From Ruminiclostridium herbifermentans (GTDB lineage Bacteria; Bacillota; Clostridia; Acetivibrionales; DSM-1351): a stretch of 64,000 nucleotides of DNA. Positions 53,209-63,559 of the stretch are shown here, piece after piece (position 1 is the stretch's first letter; each line of letters starts with the position of its first letter). The position numbers and the translations under genes were made by a program. The notes beneath the pieces were generated by a model. The model ran no database searches. It was not told the origin of the DNA and saw only the letters and a list, made by a program, of their open reading frames with translations. The DNA is taken from NCBI RefSeq assembly GCF_005473905.2, contig NZ_CP061336.1:3092501-3156500 (forward strand). The letters are read 5' to 3'.

Positions 53209-54531
53209 TTATTTTTTTCTGTGTTCATTAAGATATTCAGTTAATACTTTTTGTTCATGGTATGTTGATTCATTAATTTTTGATATAGATAAGTTAAAAA
53301 TATCATCAGCACTTTTGTTATCCATATTGTTATATAAAATATCCATAAATATTGAAAAATTATTGTTATCTAACATAGTAGGATAACGAAGCGGAATTTT
53401 ATTAATAAGTTCATCATACAACTGCATTGATTTTTGTCCACCAAGATATTCACTTTGTTTATCTATTTGTATAGTTATGCTTTTATAATCATTTACCAAA
53501 TATGTTTTCAGTATATCCCAAGCTTGTTTTTTATGTTTACTTGTAGATGGTATTGAGCCATAGTATGAACTTTGATATCCATAAATATCTAAAGGCAATC
53601 TGGTTGCTCTCCATTTCCCAGCCTGTTCAGGTGCAAAACCCTGTAAATGCGATTCGCCCCATTTATTAATATACATCATAGCAATCTTATCCTCTTTTAT
53701 TAATTTTTGACCATCTGGCCCCCAAACATTAACTTTACTAGCTAAGCTCTGTCTATGCGCTTGAATAGTAAGTTTAAGAGACTCTCTAACTTTTTCATTA
53801 TTAACAATTAAATTCATATTATCATCATAAAATCCATAGTTTCTCAGTGCTTGCTGAAAAATTTCTTCATTCCATTGGAGAACATGTATACCATCTTTTT
53901 GTAGTTCCGTAGCTATTTTCATCCAACCCTCTAAAGTTGAAATATAATTCCCTAGTTCCTCAGGATCGGTAGGAAAACCATACTTTTCTAATATATCAGC
54001 ACGATAAAATGTTACCATTGGAAACTCTGGAAAAGGTAATGCTAAAAGTTTACTATCATCAAAAGATTTGCAATGTTCCAACTCACGCTCATTAAAAATT
54101 GACTTTATACTATTAAAATCATAATCAGGCTTCAATAAATCCTCAAAACCATCTAAAGAGTTAAAATTGCCAAAGCCCTCTCTGTAATATGTAATCATAT
54201 CAATTGGTTCATTTGCTGCTAATGCTTTAGTTACCTTCTCATAATCTGGCCCATCAAAACTAACAATTTTTAAATTAGCCTTTGGATATCTTGAAAGAAC
54301 CGCATTCTCTAAATATTGTTCGATAATTGCGTTATTCCATACTACAAAATCAAACTCATCCTCATCATTATTTTCAATACTTTCCTTATTCTCAATAAGT
54401 TCTATACTCACACTGGCTTCACTTGGCGTAACAATTTTGTCAACATCAATATTTTTATCATTAGTACTGCAGCTAGTAAGAGATATACAAGCAAAAACAA
54501 CAGATAAGATTACAGCCTTAATATTTTTCAC
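53209..54531 (-). CDS. Extracellular solute-binding lipoprotein
   Basis: 440 residues, GTG start with AAAGGAG upstream. Lipobox LTSCSTND near residue 20, then a family 1 binding-protein fold (IEQYLENAVLSRYPKANLKI, GWMKIATELQKDG, HKKQAWDILKTYL). No permease genes are near; instead it lies 24 bp downstream of a GGDEF membrane protein. It probably acts as the ligand-binding partner of that sensor rather than of a transporter (inference). Confidence 0.87.
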   Translation of the reverse strand: MKNIKAVILSVVFACISLTSCSTNDKNIDVDKIVTPSEASVSIELIENKESIENNDEDEFDFVVWNNAIIEQYLENAVLSRYPKANLKIVSFDGPDYEKVTKALAANEPIDMITYYREGFGNFNSLDGFEDLLKPDYDFNSIKSIFNERELEHCKSFDDSKLLALPFPEFPMVTFYRADILEKYGFPTDPEELGNYISTLEGWMKIATELQKDGIHVLQWNEEIFQQALRNYGFYDDNMNLIVNNEKVRESLKLTIQAHRQSLASKVNVWGPDGQKLIKEDKIAMMYINKWGESHLQGFAPEQAGKWRATRLPLDIYGYQSSYYGSIPSTSKHKKQAWDILKTYLVNDYKSITIQIDKQSEYLGGQKSMQLYDELINKIPLRYPTMLDNNNFSIFMDILYNNMDNKSADDIFNLSISKINESTYHEQKVLTEYLNEHRKK

Positions 54532-54554
54532 GACACAACAACTCCTTTATGTTT

Positions 54555-56426
54555 TTATAGTTCAGAATAAAAGAAATATTTATTACCACCTGAGTTTTTA
54601 GCTTTATACATTGATGAATCAGACTTTAAGAAAATACTATCAATATCTTCTCCATCTTCGGGAAATACACATATGCCTATGCTTATGCCTGGAGTTAATT
54701 CAATGTTATCTATTTGCTTAGGCTTGTTTATTGTACTAATTAGTGCCTCAGCCAAAATTTGTATATCATCCTTGTTATCATATATAAACTCAATAACAAA
54801 CTCATCTCCACCCATTCGAGCTATAAATGAACTGTTATTATCATAATTCTTAAGCACACTATCCATATTATAAGCCACTAGCTTTAAAAGCTTGTCTCCA
54901 GCTGAATGTCCGTAAGTATCATTGACTGCTTTAAATTTATCTAAATCTATAAAAAAGAATGCAATTCCTTGTTTATTGGAAAATTGATCATCTACATAAA
55001 AGTTCGTTATATCACTTTCAACTTTTTTAATAAAATAAGGTCTATTTGGCAATCCTGTCAAAGAATCAAAATGCGCTTGATCAAATAGTAAACGCTCAGA
55101 TTCCTGAAGCTTCTTATTAGTGGCTTCAACATTTTTTATCATACTGCTCAAATTATCTACCATTAATTTAAAATTAGTTGTCAGTGAATCAATTTCATAT
55201 ATATTACTACTTGCAAACTCAACTGTTTCATTGTTTTTCAGCTTTTGAGGTAATCCACTAGTTATACTTATTAACTCAAATATTGAATTTAACATAAATC
55301 TTTTCATAATGATAAAGAAAATACCCACAAATAAAGATATAGGCAAAATCAATTTTAGTAAATTAAAATAGAAATTTATTGTTTTATCTTTATATGCTGA
55401 TTCTGATACAGAAACAATTACTTTAAATTTATCTATTGAAGTTTCATAGAAAAAAGCTTTATCTCGACTGTAATCTTTAACGATAAATCTATCATCTTTA
55501 GGTGCCACCCATCTATAAACTTTTGGTTCAATCTCCTTAATGCTGCCTTTTTTTATCCAGTCTAATCCTTCTTTCATATAGTCAGCAGTATTTTGACTAG
55601 CTATTACTTTATTACCTAAATCTATTAAATGGAAATTAACAGAATTGTCTGCTCTTGATACATATATTTTCACATTATCAATCAAGTCATAAACCGCAAT
55701 GGGTTTTAACAATTTTAAATCTCTTATTTCTTGCTCACTCCAAGTATTTAGCTTCTTGTTTATATATTCAGAAGCACTTTTCAAATCATTAATAGCAGTT
55801 TTAGTAATCTGCTCTTGGTTACTTGAATTAGTTGCAATGGAAAGCAAAAGAATTGGTACTACGACACTAGCTATACTTACTTGTATAACTAAACTAGATA
55901 GTGTAAAAGATTTTGGACGATCATATGTAAAATCAATTATCTTTTCTAAAGGCATATAATCTAAAATCATTTTACTAATTAAAGCATTAAATACCCTATT
56001 CAAAAATATCATAACTATACTGAATACAGACTCTACACTAATGCTGCCATGATTATAGCTGGTTGCCAAAATCACTGGAAAATAAAGGCACAAACCAAAT
56101 ATAATAACCTCTAATATTATATTTTTTTTATTATTTTTATATAGAATCCAAACGTAATAAATCTCAACTATATTAACAAGAGTAATTATGTTAAATCCGT
56201 TTATTGCAACAAAAAAACAATTTAATATTGTTATTATTATTAGGCCAACATTACTTCTTGTTATACCAATTATAATAAAAATAAAAATACTGCTTAGTGT
56301 TACGAAAAAATTCAAATTTTGCTGTTGTAATATAAAATCACTAATCAATGCACAAAAAGCAAGAATAATAAGAAAAGCATACATAGCAAAATGGCTATTC
56401 TTATTTTTGTGTATCTGTTTTTTCAT
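54555..56426 (-). CDS. Membrane-bound GGDEF diguanylate cyclase
   Basis: 623 residues. An N-terminal block of about seven membrane helices (1-170), another helix near 185-205, an extracellular region (about 210-350), a further helix (355-375), a HAMP-like and coiled segment, then a GGDEF domain (LTGLPNRPYFIKKV; FFIDLDKFKAVNDTYGHSAG; MGGDEFVIEF) with all catalytic residues. Makes c-di-GMP, which controls motility and attachment. Paired in an operon with a sugar-binding-type lipoprotein. Confidence 0.9.
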   Translation of the reverse strand: MKKQIHKNKNSHFAMYAFLIILAFCALISDFILQQQNLNFFVTLSSIFIFIIIGITRSNVGLIIITILNCFFVAINGFNIITLVNIVEIYYVWILYKNNKKNIILEVIIFGLCLYFPVILATSYNHGSISVESVFSIVMIFLNRVFNALISKMILDYMPLEKIIDFTYDRPKSFTLSSLVIQVSIASVVVPILLLSIATNSSNQEQITKTAINDLKSASEYINKKLNTWSEQEIRDLKLLKPIAVYDLIDNVKIYVSRADNSVNFHLIDLGNKVIASQNTADYMKEGLDWIKKGSIKEIEPKVYRWVAPKDDRFIVKDYSRDKAFFYETSIDKFKVIVSVSESAYKDKTINFYFNLLKLILPISLFVGIFFIIMKRFMLNSIFELISITSGLPQKLKNNETVEFASSNIYEIDSLTTNFKLMVDNLSSMIKNVEATNKKLQESERLLFDQAHFDSLTGLPNRPYFIKKVESDITNFYVDDQFSNKQGIAFFFIDLDKFKAVNDTYGHSAGDKLLKLVAYNMDSVLKNYDNNSSFIARMGGDEFVIEFIYDNKDDIQILAEALISTINKPKQIDNIELTPGISIGICVFPEDGEDIDSIFLKSDSSMYKAKNSGGNKYFFYSEL

Positions 56427-57047
56427 TCTGTAATTCCCTCCATATAAGGGTTGAGTAAAATTAATTAAGCAATTTTAAATTTATATAATTATAAAAAGTT
56501 CTTTATTTTTTGACACGTTTAGCCAAAATACCTTATTCATATTATCATTGTATCATATTTTTCTAATTTGAACACCCTCTTATTATATTAAAATGCAAAA
56601 ATCGATTTATATTTTGCAAAAGTCAAAAACAATTACTTAAATATCCGATATATCAACCGATAGTTAGATTCCAACAACACACTCAAAAAATATGCTTTGT
56701 GAGTTATTATTGCTAGAAAAAACATTGTATAGACCTGTTTTAGTAGTTAGTCATAAATCAAAATTATCTAACCCTAGTTAATATCATTAAAAAGCATAAT
56801 TAGTCTGAAAAGAAGCTGGAGAAAGCAAGAAATATTATATTCCGACAACAAGCCTCTTAATCAGCATTAAAATGCATAATGTGTCAATGGCTTGCTCCCA
56901 AAATTAACCTTTAATAAATGCTGTTATAATAGATTAAGTTTATAAAATATAACTTGAATAAAATCCTTCTAATTTTGAAATGATATGATATTATAATACG
57001 AGACTTTAGCCAATAATAATCGGCTTTTGTGAAAGGAGTTAATTTTA
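56427..57047. other. Intergenic region upstream of a small ORF
   Basis: 620 bp, AT-rich, no credible ORF. A TATAAT (56932-56937) about 110 bp before the 57048 start is a possible promoter element. No repeats recognised. Confidence 0.4.
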
Positions 57048-57176
57048 ATGAATAAAGGAAAAAAGAACAAAACAACCTCAAAACCAAATTCGCAAAACAA
57101 GTCAGAACAAGCTATAACGCAAAATCCATCCAATCCAGAATACAACAATAAGAGTAAAGGCGAATTAGATCGTTAA
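57048..57176 (+). CDS. 42-residue hydrophilic protein
   Basis: ATG with AAAGGAG upstream; product rich in Lys, Asn, Gln and Ser (MNKGKKNKTTSKPNSQNK...SKGELDR), lacking hydrophobic residues, and followed by a strong terminator. The composition resembles small acid-soluble or other spore-core small proteins, but no family signature is seen. Confidence 0.6.
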   Translation: MNKGKKNKTTSKPNSQNKSEQAITQNPSNPEYNNKSKGELDR

Positions 57177-57252
57177 AAGAATTACTATTTCACAGGTCAA
57201 CTTGTTTTATTAGTTAACTGAGTAGTTTAAATAGTGCAAAAATATTAATAAT

Positions 57253-57297
57253 AAAATGCCATTAAAACACTCTTTAAATTTTAATGGCATTTTTTAT
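57253..57297. terminator. Terminator between the small ORF and the Big2/dockerin gene
   Basis: AAAATGCCATTAAAA/TTTTAATGGCATTTTT, 15 bp, with T-runs on both strands. Confidence 0.85.
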
Positions 57298-57378
57298 TTA
57301 TATGTCTTGATGCTATACGTAAGTATAACCTTAAAATATTCGGGGCAATATGTGACTTATATTTATATACTGTTAATG

Positions 57379-60024
57379 CTATACTTTATAATTTGGGTTA
57401 GCTAGCATATACCTTGCTATTTGAGTCAGATCTCCTTTATCTATTGCTTGATTTATGTCTATATCTGTATTATATTGAGGAAGCGCAGCTGGATCTTCTC
57501 CATAATGTCTTGCAACAATTGCCAAATCCAAAAGAGTGAATTCTCCATCTCTATTTACGTCTCCTAATTTAGGATCCAATATTATTATTGTAGCTTGTCC
57601 ACATTCTGAGTCTTTCAGGCTTTTCTCCATTTCTATACCATCGGATACTCTACCCTTGGTTATATCAATTAAAGCTTCTCCTACTTCTATTGTTTTGAAG
57701 TTCAGCTTTAACAATGTTTTTTTAGTATTGATAATATTTTCTAGACCTTTACTTGCTAATATAAATCTTAACTCTCCTGATTGAATATCATTTTTAATTA
57801 ACATAATACCATCAACTTCTTCTGCATTTATAAACTGCAGCTTTGAACTATCGTATTTTATTATTACATCCTCTGCTGCTATTTCTTTTATATTATCAAT
57901 AATCAAGTTTACTGATACAATATGATTTAGCTTTGCATTTTCTAATTCTGGTTCTATGTATAAGACAGGCAGCAAAGCAGAAACATTAACTGAGCAATTA
58001 GCTGATATATCTGTGCCTGCTATTTGAGCAGTTATAATGGCTGTACCTACACCAATAGCTGTTACATTTCCGGCTACATCAACAACTGCAATTGTTTCAT
58101 CACTAGACTTCCATACTATGCTTGAGGAAGCTGTAGCTATTAGCTGATGCGTTTCTTCTTGTATTAGACTTAGTTCTGTTTTATCTAATGAAATGCTATA
58201 AATGCTTACATTGCAATACACTTTAATGCCAGTACCGCGTATTTGCGCTGAAATTACTGCATTTCCCGTTCCTACTGCTTTTACATTTCCTTCTGAATCC
58301 ACAGTAGCTATTGATTCATCACTCGACTTCCAATCAATGCCTGTTGTTATAGGGTATGAAGCAATTACCTCAAGAGCGGTAGTTTCATCAACTGCAAGGT
58401 TTATTTTTTCTTTATTCATACCTACATTAACTACATTAACTTCACATGTAGAAATAGTATCTGTATCAGCTAATTGTGCTGTTATTATTGCTTTTCCTGT
58501 TTTAAGCGCTGTTACATTTCCAGCATTGTCTACTGTTGCTACTAGCTCGTCGCTTGATGTCCATTTGATATCTGAATTTGTATAAGAAATGCTTGTTACT
58601 GTTGCATTTAGTTTAGCGGTACTGCCTTCCGCCAAAACAATTGAATTTTGGTCTAATTCTATTTTGCTCGAATACATATATGTACTATGAGTAGTTTCTG
58701 AATAGTTTCCAGCCTTGTCTATAGCTTTGATATGAATGTATATAGGCTTATTTACATCTAAATCAGAAAGTGGAACTGATATTGATAAATCAGTTGTATC
58801 AACCACATTATCAGGTTCAGTATTTTCTATATTATCTATCACATATGAATATCCTGCTAATCCAGATGTGTTTATAGCTGAAACAGTATCAGAAATTATT
58901 TCTGGAGCTATGTAATTTGTTGCCTTTACATAGTATTTATACTCAGTTCCATTATCCTTACTTTTTGAATAATTTACAGTCAAATTTTTATTGTCATCAG
59001 ATATTTTGTTAATTATTACTTTATCAGGATTTGAAATATCTTGGGACTTGTGGTCATCGCAAGAATTTTCACTTGTTAATTGAGCTAGATAGAATAAGGT
59101 ATTCGCTATTAACTTTTGTTCATCTTCTGTTGCCTCTCCATTTGAATGACCTGTCTGTATCATTGCACAGTTATTCCATGTAGTTAAATAAAAATTACTA
59201 AATTTCTTTAGATTTTCTGGAGCATTCCAAACATATAACGAATCATCCGGATAAGTCATCCATATATCACCTAAAGCAAAATTTGATGTAGAATGTGACA
59301 ATGGAACAGTTAGCTTTGTACCCACATCTCCTATATTCCAAGGATAATTTGTTAATAACCCTTTCTTTTTTACTGTAATTTCAGTTCCAGCAAATCCAGC
59401 ATAATAATTATAGCCTTCATCTATTCCTGAATAGTTATTTTCCCAGTTGCCCACCTTGATATTAAAATAAGCTCTTAGTTTGTTCAGACCTGAGTTATTC
59501 CAATGATAACCTATTGTGTCATGTCCCGCTAAAACTCCTCTTCCAGTTTTAATAAAGTCTTCTATATATATTAATGCCAAATCATTGAAATTTATTTCAT
59601 TATTACAATTCCATGCTCCGAAATAAATAACATCATATTTCCAATTACCATTAGTATCCTTCATATATATTTCAGGATTATTATTGAAATTAGTAATACT
59701 AACTTCATCAACTGAAATAAGACCTCTGCCATACCCATTAGTTTCCATCCATGTTTTTAAGTTATTACCCACATCTGGATAAACATTCAATACTTTTACA
59801 TCACATTTTGCAGGTATACTTTGATAAATTTCTTCATCTTGCCCTTTTGCATAAACAGTATAAGTATAACCTGCTCCAAGGTTTGTCCAATTGAGCTTCA
59901 TATAGTTTTCACCTGCAATTGGTGTAGCAGTAATACTTAATCTTGCATCTGCAAATACACTTGTTGGCAATAGTAGCATAAATATAATTGTTATGCTGGT
60001 TAATAATTTTACTAACTTTTTCAT
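57379..60024 (-). CDS. Secreted multidomain protein: Big2 repeats, cohesin-like domain, dockerin-like end
   Basis: 881 residues. Signal peptide to about residue 25. An unrecognised N-terminal domain (about 30-330; VIYFGAWNCNN, GRGVLAGHDTIGYHW resemble ThuA/DUF5057-type segments). A fibronectin-like stretch, then three Big2 Ig-like repeats (WKSSDESIATVDSEGNVKAV and similar, about 455-680). A cohesin-like domain (about 690-800) and a divergent dockerin (DVNRDGEFTLLDLAIVARHY). A truncated relative of its last 110 residues is at 17645-17984. Possibly a structural or wall-bound cellulosome component. Confidence 0.78.
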   Translation of the reverse strand: MKKLVKLLTSITIIFMLLLPTSVFADARLSITATPIAGENYMKLNWTNLGAGYTYTVYAKGQDEEIYQSIPAKCDVKVLNVYPDVGNNLKTWMETNGYGRGLISVDEVSITNFNNNPEIYMKDTNGNWKYDVIYFGAWNCNNEINFNDLALIYIEDFIKTGRGVLAGHDTIGYHWNNSGLNKLRAYFNIKVGNWENNYSGIDEGYNYYAGFAGTEITVKKKGLLTNYPWNIGDVGTKLTVPLSHSTSNFALGDIWMTYPDDSLYVWNAPENLKKFSNFYLTTWNNCAMIQTGHSNGEATEDEQKLIANTLFYLAQLTSENSCDDHKSQDISNPDKVIINKISDDNKNLTVNYSKSKDNGTEYKYYVKATNYIAPEIISDTVSAINTSGLAGYSYVIDNIENTEPDNVVDTTDLSISVPLSDLDVNKPIYIHIKAIDKAGNYSETTHSTYMYSSKIELDQNSIVLAEGSTAKLNATVTSISYTNSDIKWTSSDELVATVDNAGNVTALKTGKAIITAQLADTDTISTCEVNVVNVGMNKEKINLAVDETTALEVIASYPITTGIDWKSSDESIATVDSEGNVKAVGTGNAVISAQIRGTGIKVYCNVSIYSISLDKTELSLIQEETHQLIATASSSIVWKSSDETIAVVDVAGNVTAIGVGTAIITAQIAGTDISANCSVNVSALLPVLYIEPELENAKLNHIVSVNLIIDNIKEIAAEDVIIKYDSSKLQFINAEEVDGIMLIKNDIQSGELRFILASKGLENIINTKKTLLKLNFKTIEVGEALIDITKGRVSDGIEMEKSLKDSECGQATIIILDPKLGDVNRDGEFTLLDLAIVARHYGEDPAALPQYNTDIDINQAIDKGDLTQIARYMLANPNYKV

Positions 60025-60220
60025 TTTGTGTTCCTCCCCGTTTTTTTGTATAATTATACATTACTTTGTTTTTAAGGAACAACTTCTTTATTTTTACATT
60101 ATTATGTGTAACAAGTATAAATCTGATAATCTTATATAGTTAAATCTAGCATTTTACATCAATGTACGGTAATAGAGTTCTAGAACAAGCAAAATGACAT
60201 ATTTTGTTTGTTCTTTACGA

Positions 60221-60260
60221 AAAAACTCCAGCTGCTGATATTACGCAACTGGAGTTTTTT
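60221..60260. terminator. Terminator downstream of GH9
   Basis: AAAAACTCCAG (60221-60231) and CTGGAGTTTTT (60249-60259), 11 bp with T-runs on both strands. It serves the minus-strand GH9 transcript. Confidence 0.85.
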
Positions 60261-60412
60261 AATAAATTTATATACTTTGTAGTTCAAAAATAAACTTCTA
60301 AAAACAACATTTTCTGTATACCGAAGTCTTATTTCTATAAAATAGCACGTGAGTGTAATATATATTATTGCGAAGCTCGGTAAGAAATTGATAATTGTTG
60401 TTAGATATAATA

Positions 60413-60521
60413 GGTGAAGAACAAGTATTACATCCGATACAGCGGAAGTAAGTAACTGTGAGTATTAGCCCAAGACAGGATGTCTTGGTAATACGGTCGG
60501 CTAAAGTACTTGTTCTTCACC
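60413..60521. ncRNA. Structured element, copy 2 of a two-copy motif
   Basis: GGTGAAGAACAAGT (60413-60426) pairs perfectly with ACTTGTTCTTCACC (60508-60521). Inside, GTATTA/TAATAC and CAAGACA/TGTCTTG stack into a long hairpin, and CCGA/TCGG can close a third helix. Homologous over its full length to 28737-28853. It lies 12 bp beyond the GH9 stop, before that gene's terminator, so on the minus strand it would be a 3'-UTR element. Confidence 0.62.
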
Positions 60522-60533
60522 GCTTTTAAATAC

Positions 60534-62462
60534 TTAAACCGGCAGTTTTGTTACTTGACCTAATAAATATTTCTTAATAACTGCGAAATCAAGTGCATCA
60601 ACACTGTTATCACCGTTTACGTCAGCTAATTTCATTCCGTCTTTTCCAGGGAAATTGCTTATCTGTCCCATGAGATACTGCTTAATTAATGCAAAGTCAA
60701 TTGCATCAACTGTATTATCACCATTAACATCACCATATAGTTGTTGTGATGTTGGATATCCATTTACGAAACCTGCTAATGCATATATAAGTGCCCCATT
60801 CCAGTTAATAGCAACTTCATTTGTTTCATAGCTGTCTTGATTATCAACCCAGCTTGTTGCACTTGGCCAACCTCCGCCAATTAGATAACCTGGCCATGGT
60901 TCAGCTATAGAGTCTGCTCCAGAAGGTCTGTGATGAGGATTTTTAGGAGGATTGATACCTAAGCCTGTTACAAAAGAGCGATTGAAATAATTTCTTCCAA
61001 ATAGGTGTCCCAGCGCATCAAGTGAAGCATTTATATAATCCTCGTCTGGAGAAATTTGATTTGCAATTTGCAAAATCATGGTCTGTCTAGCTACTGTACC
61101 GTTACAGCCCCAATAGTAAGTGCTTCCAAGAGTCCTTCCATATCCATGATCTCTAGCCGTTTTAGATATTGTATATGCACATGATAAAAGTGAGTTCTTT
61201 ATATTATTATAGAGGGATTCATTTTTACCTGATCTTGTTGAAAGTAAGTATGTAAACATTCCTAAGTTATTAACATTTGCCCAGTCGAAATCCGCATCAA
61301 TTTTAGGAGAGAATGAATTTGCCCTTGATTCAAAGTCATTCAAATAAGTACTATCACCTGTAGCTTCCCACATTTCTGCTGCTGCCCAAAGTCTGTCGTC
61401 AGAGTCATTTGAATCATATTCTCCAGTGCCGTAAGCACTTTGTTCAGGTTTCACATTATTAGGATTTGCTTTCAAAGCTTGATAACTTACTTTTGCAGCA
61501 TTTAAACATTTATCTGCATACTGTGCATCATATGGTCTGAATGCTCTCGATGCCATTGCCATCATAGCTACAAAATCCGCTGTTGCAGCACTTCCCCATG
61601 GTGTGAAAAATCTTTCAGCTGATTCTTGTTCTGGTGGAATAAAACCGCCAAAGCCTTTAGTTGTTAGCTTATGACTTACCTTACCGCTGCCATCTGGGTA
61701 CTGCATAGTAAAAAGCCAATCAATTTCATACTTTATTTCATCTAAGAAATCTGGCAATGAATTATTATTCTCAGGCATTGTAAGTTTAATGTCTTTAAGA
61801 CTGTCACCAAACTGCTCCCATGCAAAAAGCATAGAACCTACAGTAATACCAGCGTTAACTACATATTTGTTGTAGTCTCCAGCATCATGCCAGCCTTTTG
61901 TTCCGTTCGCCCTTGTATGCTGTCCTGTTATAGCATCTAAATATGCGTCATTTGTATGACATGCGCCATGAGAAAATGTTTTTCCATTATAATTTGCAGA
62001 TACTGATGTTCCACAGCGTGCCAAGTACATTGCAAGCATGGATGCCTTATATGGTTCTAAATAGATATCCTTTCCAATTTTAAAAGTAGTACTTTTCCCT
62101 ATACCTGGAACTATAAGTATATAAGAGCCCTCCTGTGTAACCGGTGAGAAATCTGCAATATACACCTGCTCATTAGTATCTGAATTTCTCATTGAAGTTG
62201 GTCTTCCTGTAAACACTACTTCACCGTTATCTTTTACAAGTTTAAATTCAGAAAAATTTGATGCAATTGTTGCTTTCTTTACTTGTTCTGGTAAAAATCC
62301 AATAGAATTCAATCTGATTCTGTTATCAAACTGATAATTATTGACTTGTAAGCTTTCTGCCGATACATTGGCTATAGGGGAAACCAGCAATGATAGCGCA
62401 ATAGCACCGCTTAAAAGTAAGCTTATAGCCTTTTTCATTTTGAATTTGCCTATTATACTCAT
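60534..62462 (-). CDS. Cellulosomal GH9 endoglucanase with type I dockerin
   Basis: 642 residues from ATG 62462 (TAGGAG upstream). Signal peptide ending near SAE, an Ig-like domain (about 40-130; IRLNSIGFLPEQVKKATI), then a GH9 catalytic domain with GWHDAGDYNKYVVNAG (catalytic Asp pair), the NPHHRPS region and the general acid Glu in YETNEVAINWNGALIYAL. C-terminal dockerin with repeats GDVNGDNTVDAIDFALIKQY and ADVNGDNSVDALDFAVIKKY. Cleaves cellulose within the scaffoldin complex. Confidence 0.95.
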   Translation of the reverse strand: MSIIGKFKMKKAISLLLSGAIALSLLVSPIANVSAESLQVNNYQFDNRIRLNSIGFLPEQVKKATIASNFSEFKLVKDNGEVVFTGRPTSMRNSDTNEQVYIADFSPVTQEGSYILIVPGIGKSTTFKIGKDIYLEPYKASMLAMYLARCGTSVSANYNGKTFSHGACHTNDAYLDAITGQHTRANGTKGWHDAGDYNKYVVNAGITVGSMLFAWEQFGDSLKDIKLTMPENNNSLPDFLDEIKYEIDWLFTMQYPDGSGKVSHKLTTKGFGGFIPPEQESAERFFTPWGSAATADFVAMMAMASRAFRPYDAQYADKCLNAAKVSYQALKANPNNVKPEQSAYGTGEYDSNDSDDRLWAAAEMWEATGDSTYLNDFESRANSFSPKIDADFDWANVNNLGMFTYLLSTRSGKNESLYNNIKNSLLSCAYTISKTARDHGYGRTLGSTYYWGCNGTVARQTMILQIANQISPDEDYINASLDALGHLFGRNYFNRSFVTGLGINPPKNPHHRPSGADSIAEPWPGYLIGGGWPSATSWVDNQDSYETNEVAINWNGALIYALAGFVNGYPTSQQLYGDVNGDNTVDAIDFALIKQYLMGQISNFPGKDGMKLADVNGDNSVDALDFAVIKKYLLGQVTKLPV

Positions 62463-63197
62463 TATTAGCACACTCCTATTATTTTTATTATGCAAGGAAC
62501 ATTACTTATCCTGTTTTTCAAAAAATCATCTAATTATATCATTTGATTTGAGGTTAACCAAAATCCTAGCATGTCTTAATACGAATTTTAAATTCTCGTA
62601 TTTAAAACAGCTTTTGGTCTTAATTTGTTTATACTCCCTCCTTTCATTAAAAAAATAACACATTACCTTCTCTCTTCACCAAATAAAATTAATAAAGTAT
62701 TTTAAAGATAGATAATATGTTAGTTATTTCATGAAAATTGTAATATATCAGACCAGCAATACAAAAGATAATAGCTGTACAATGGGTCATAAGTTAATGA
62801 ATAATGGTTTATTTATTTAGAGTAAAAATAATTTTCAAATAACCAGTCTGTTGAAAAACAGATATAAATACCTTGTCAAAATTTATCAAATATAGCCGTA
62901 ACCACATTATATACACTTTGTACAATATTTACAATAAGATGTTTTATTGAATTGGTTTGTTTACTTATTAAATTTGTTTGATTTCATATTGTATAGTTTA
63001 ATTTTTTATTATTTTAGTTTGATTTTTTACTTTCATCTAATATTAAGTAAATAATCTCTCAACAAAATCGACTATTATATTACATAAATTTAATGTTGAA
63101 ATTATATCAACAATACAACATCATCAAAAATATGACTTTTTATAAAGCATATCATGTTTTACATGTAAAAAAACAATATAGAGAATATTTCAGTTTC
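62463..63197. other. Upstream region of the GH9 gene
   Basis: 735 bp of very AT-rich sequence without a credible ORF. It should hold the GH9 promoter; no catabolite-repression box recognised. Confidence 0.4.
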
Positions 63198-63559
63198 AAT
63201 GTCGGGAGCAAGCCTTAGTTCATATTCGTGGAAGTACTATTTCCAGAGCAAGCCATAGGTCATGTTCACGGAAGTACTATTTCGGAAGCAAGCCATAGAT
63301 TATCTGCAGGGGAGTACTATTTCGGGAGTAAGCCATAGATTATCTGCAGGGAAGTTCTATTTCGGAAGCAAGCCATAGATCATCTGCAGGGAAGTACTAT
63401 TTCGGGAGTAAGCCATAGATTATCTGCAGGGAAGTTCTATTTCGGAAGCAAGCCATAGATTATCTGCAGGGAAGTACTATTTCGGGAGTAAGCCATAGAT
63501 TATTTTCACGGAAGTACTATTTCGGAAGCAATCCATAGATTATATTCACGAGAGTACTA
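63198..63559. repeat. Nine-unit 40-bp noncoding tandem array
   Basis: The marker AAGCC(A/T)TAG recurs at 63210, 63250 and every 40 bp to 63530, with no spacing variation. A typical unit reads TTTCGGAAGCAAGCCATAGA then TTATCTGCAGGGAAGTACTA. The first two and last two units are the most diverged. The 40-bp period is not a multiple of three and no frame spans the array. No spacers, so not CRISPR. Confidence 0.9.

Noticed and set aside
63198-63559. CRISPR array
   Set aside because: The 40-bp units repeat end to end without spacers and there are no cas genes.
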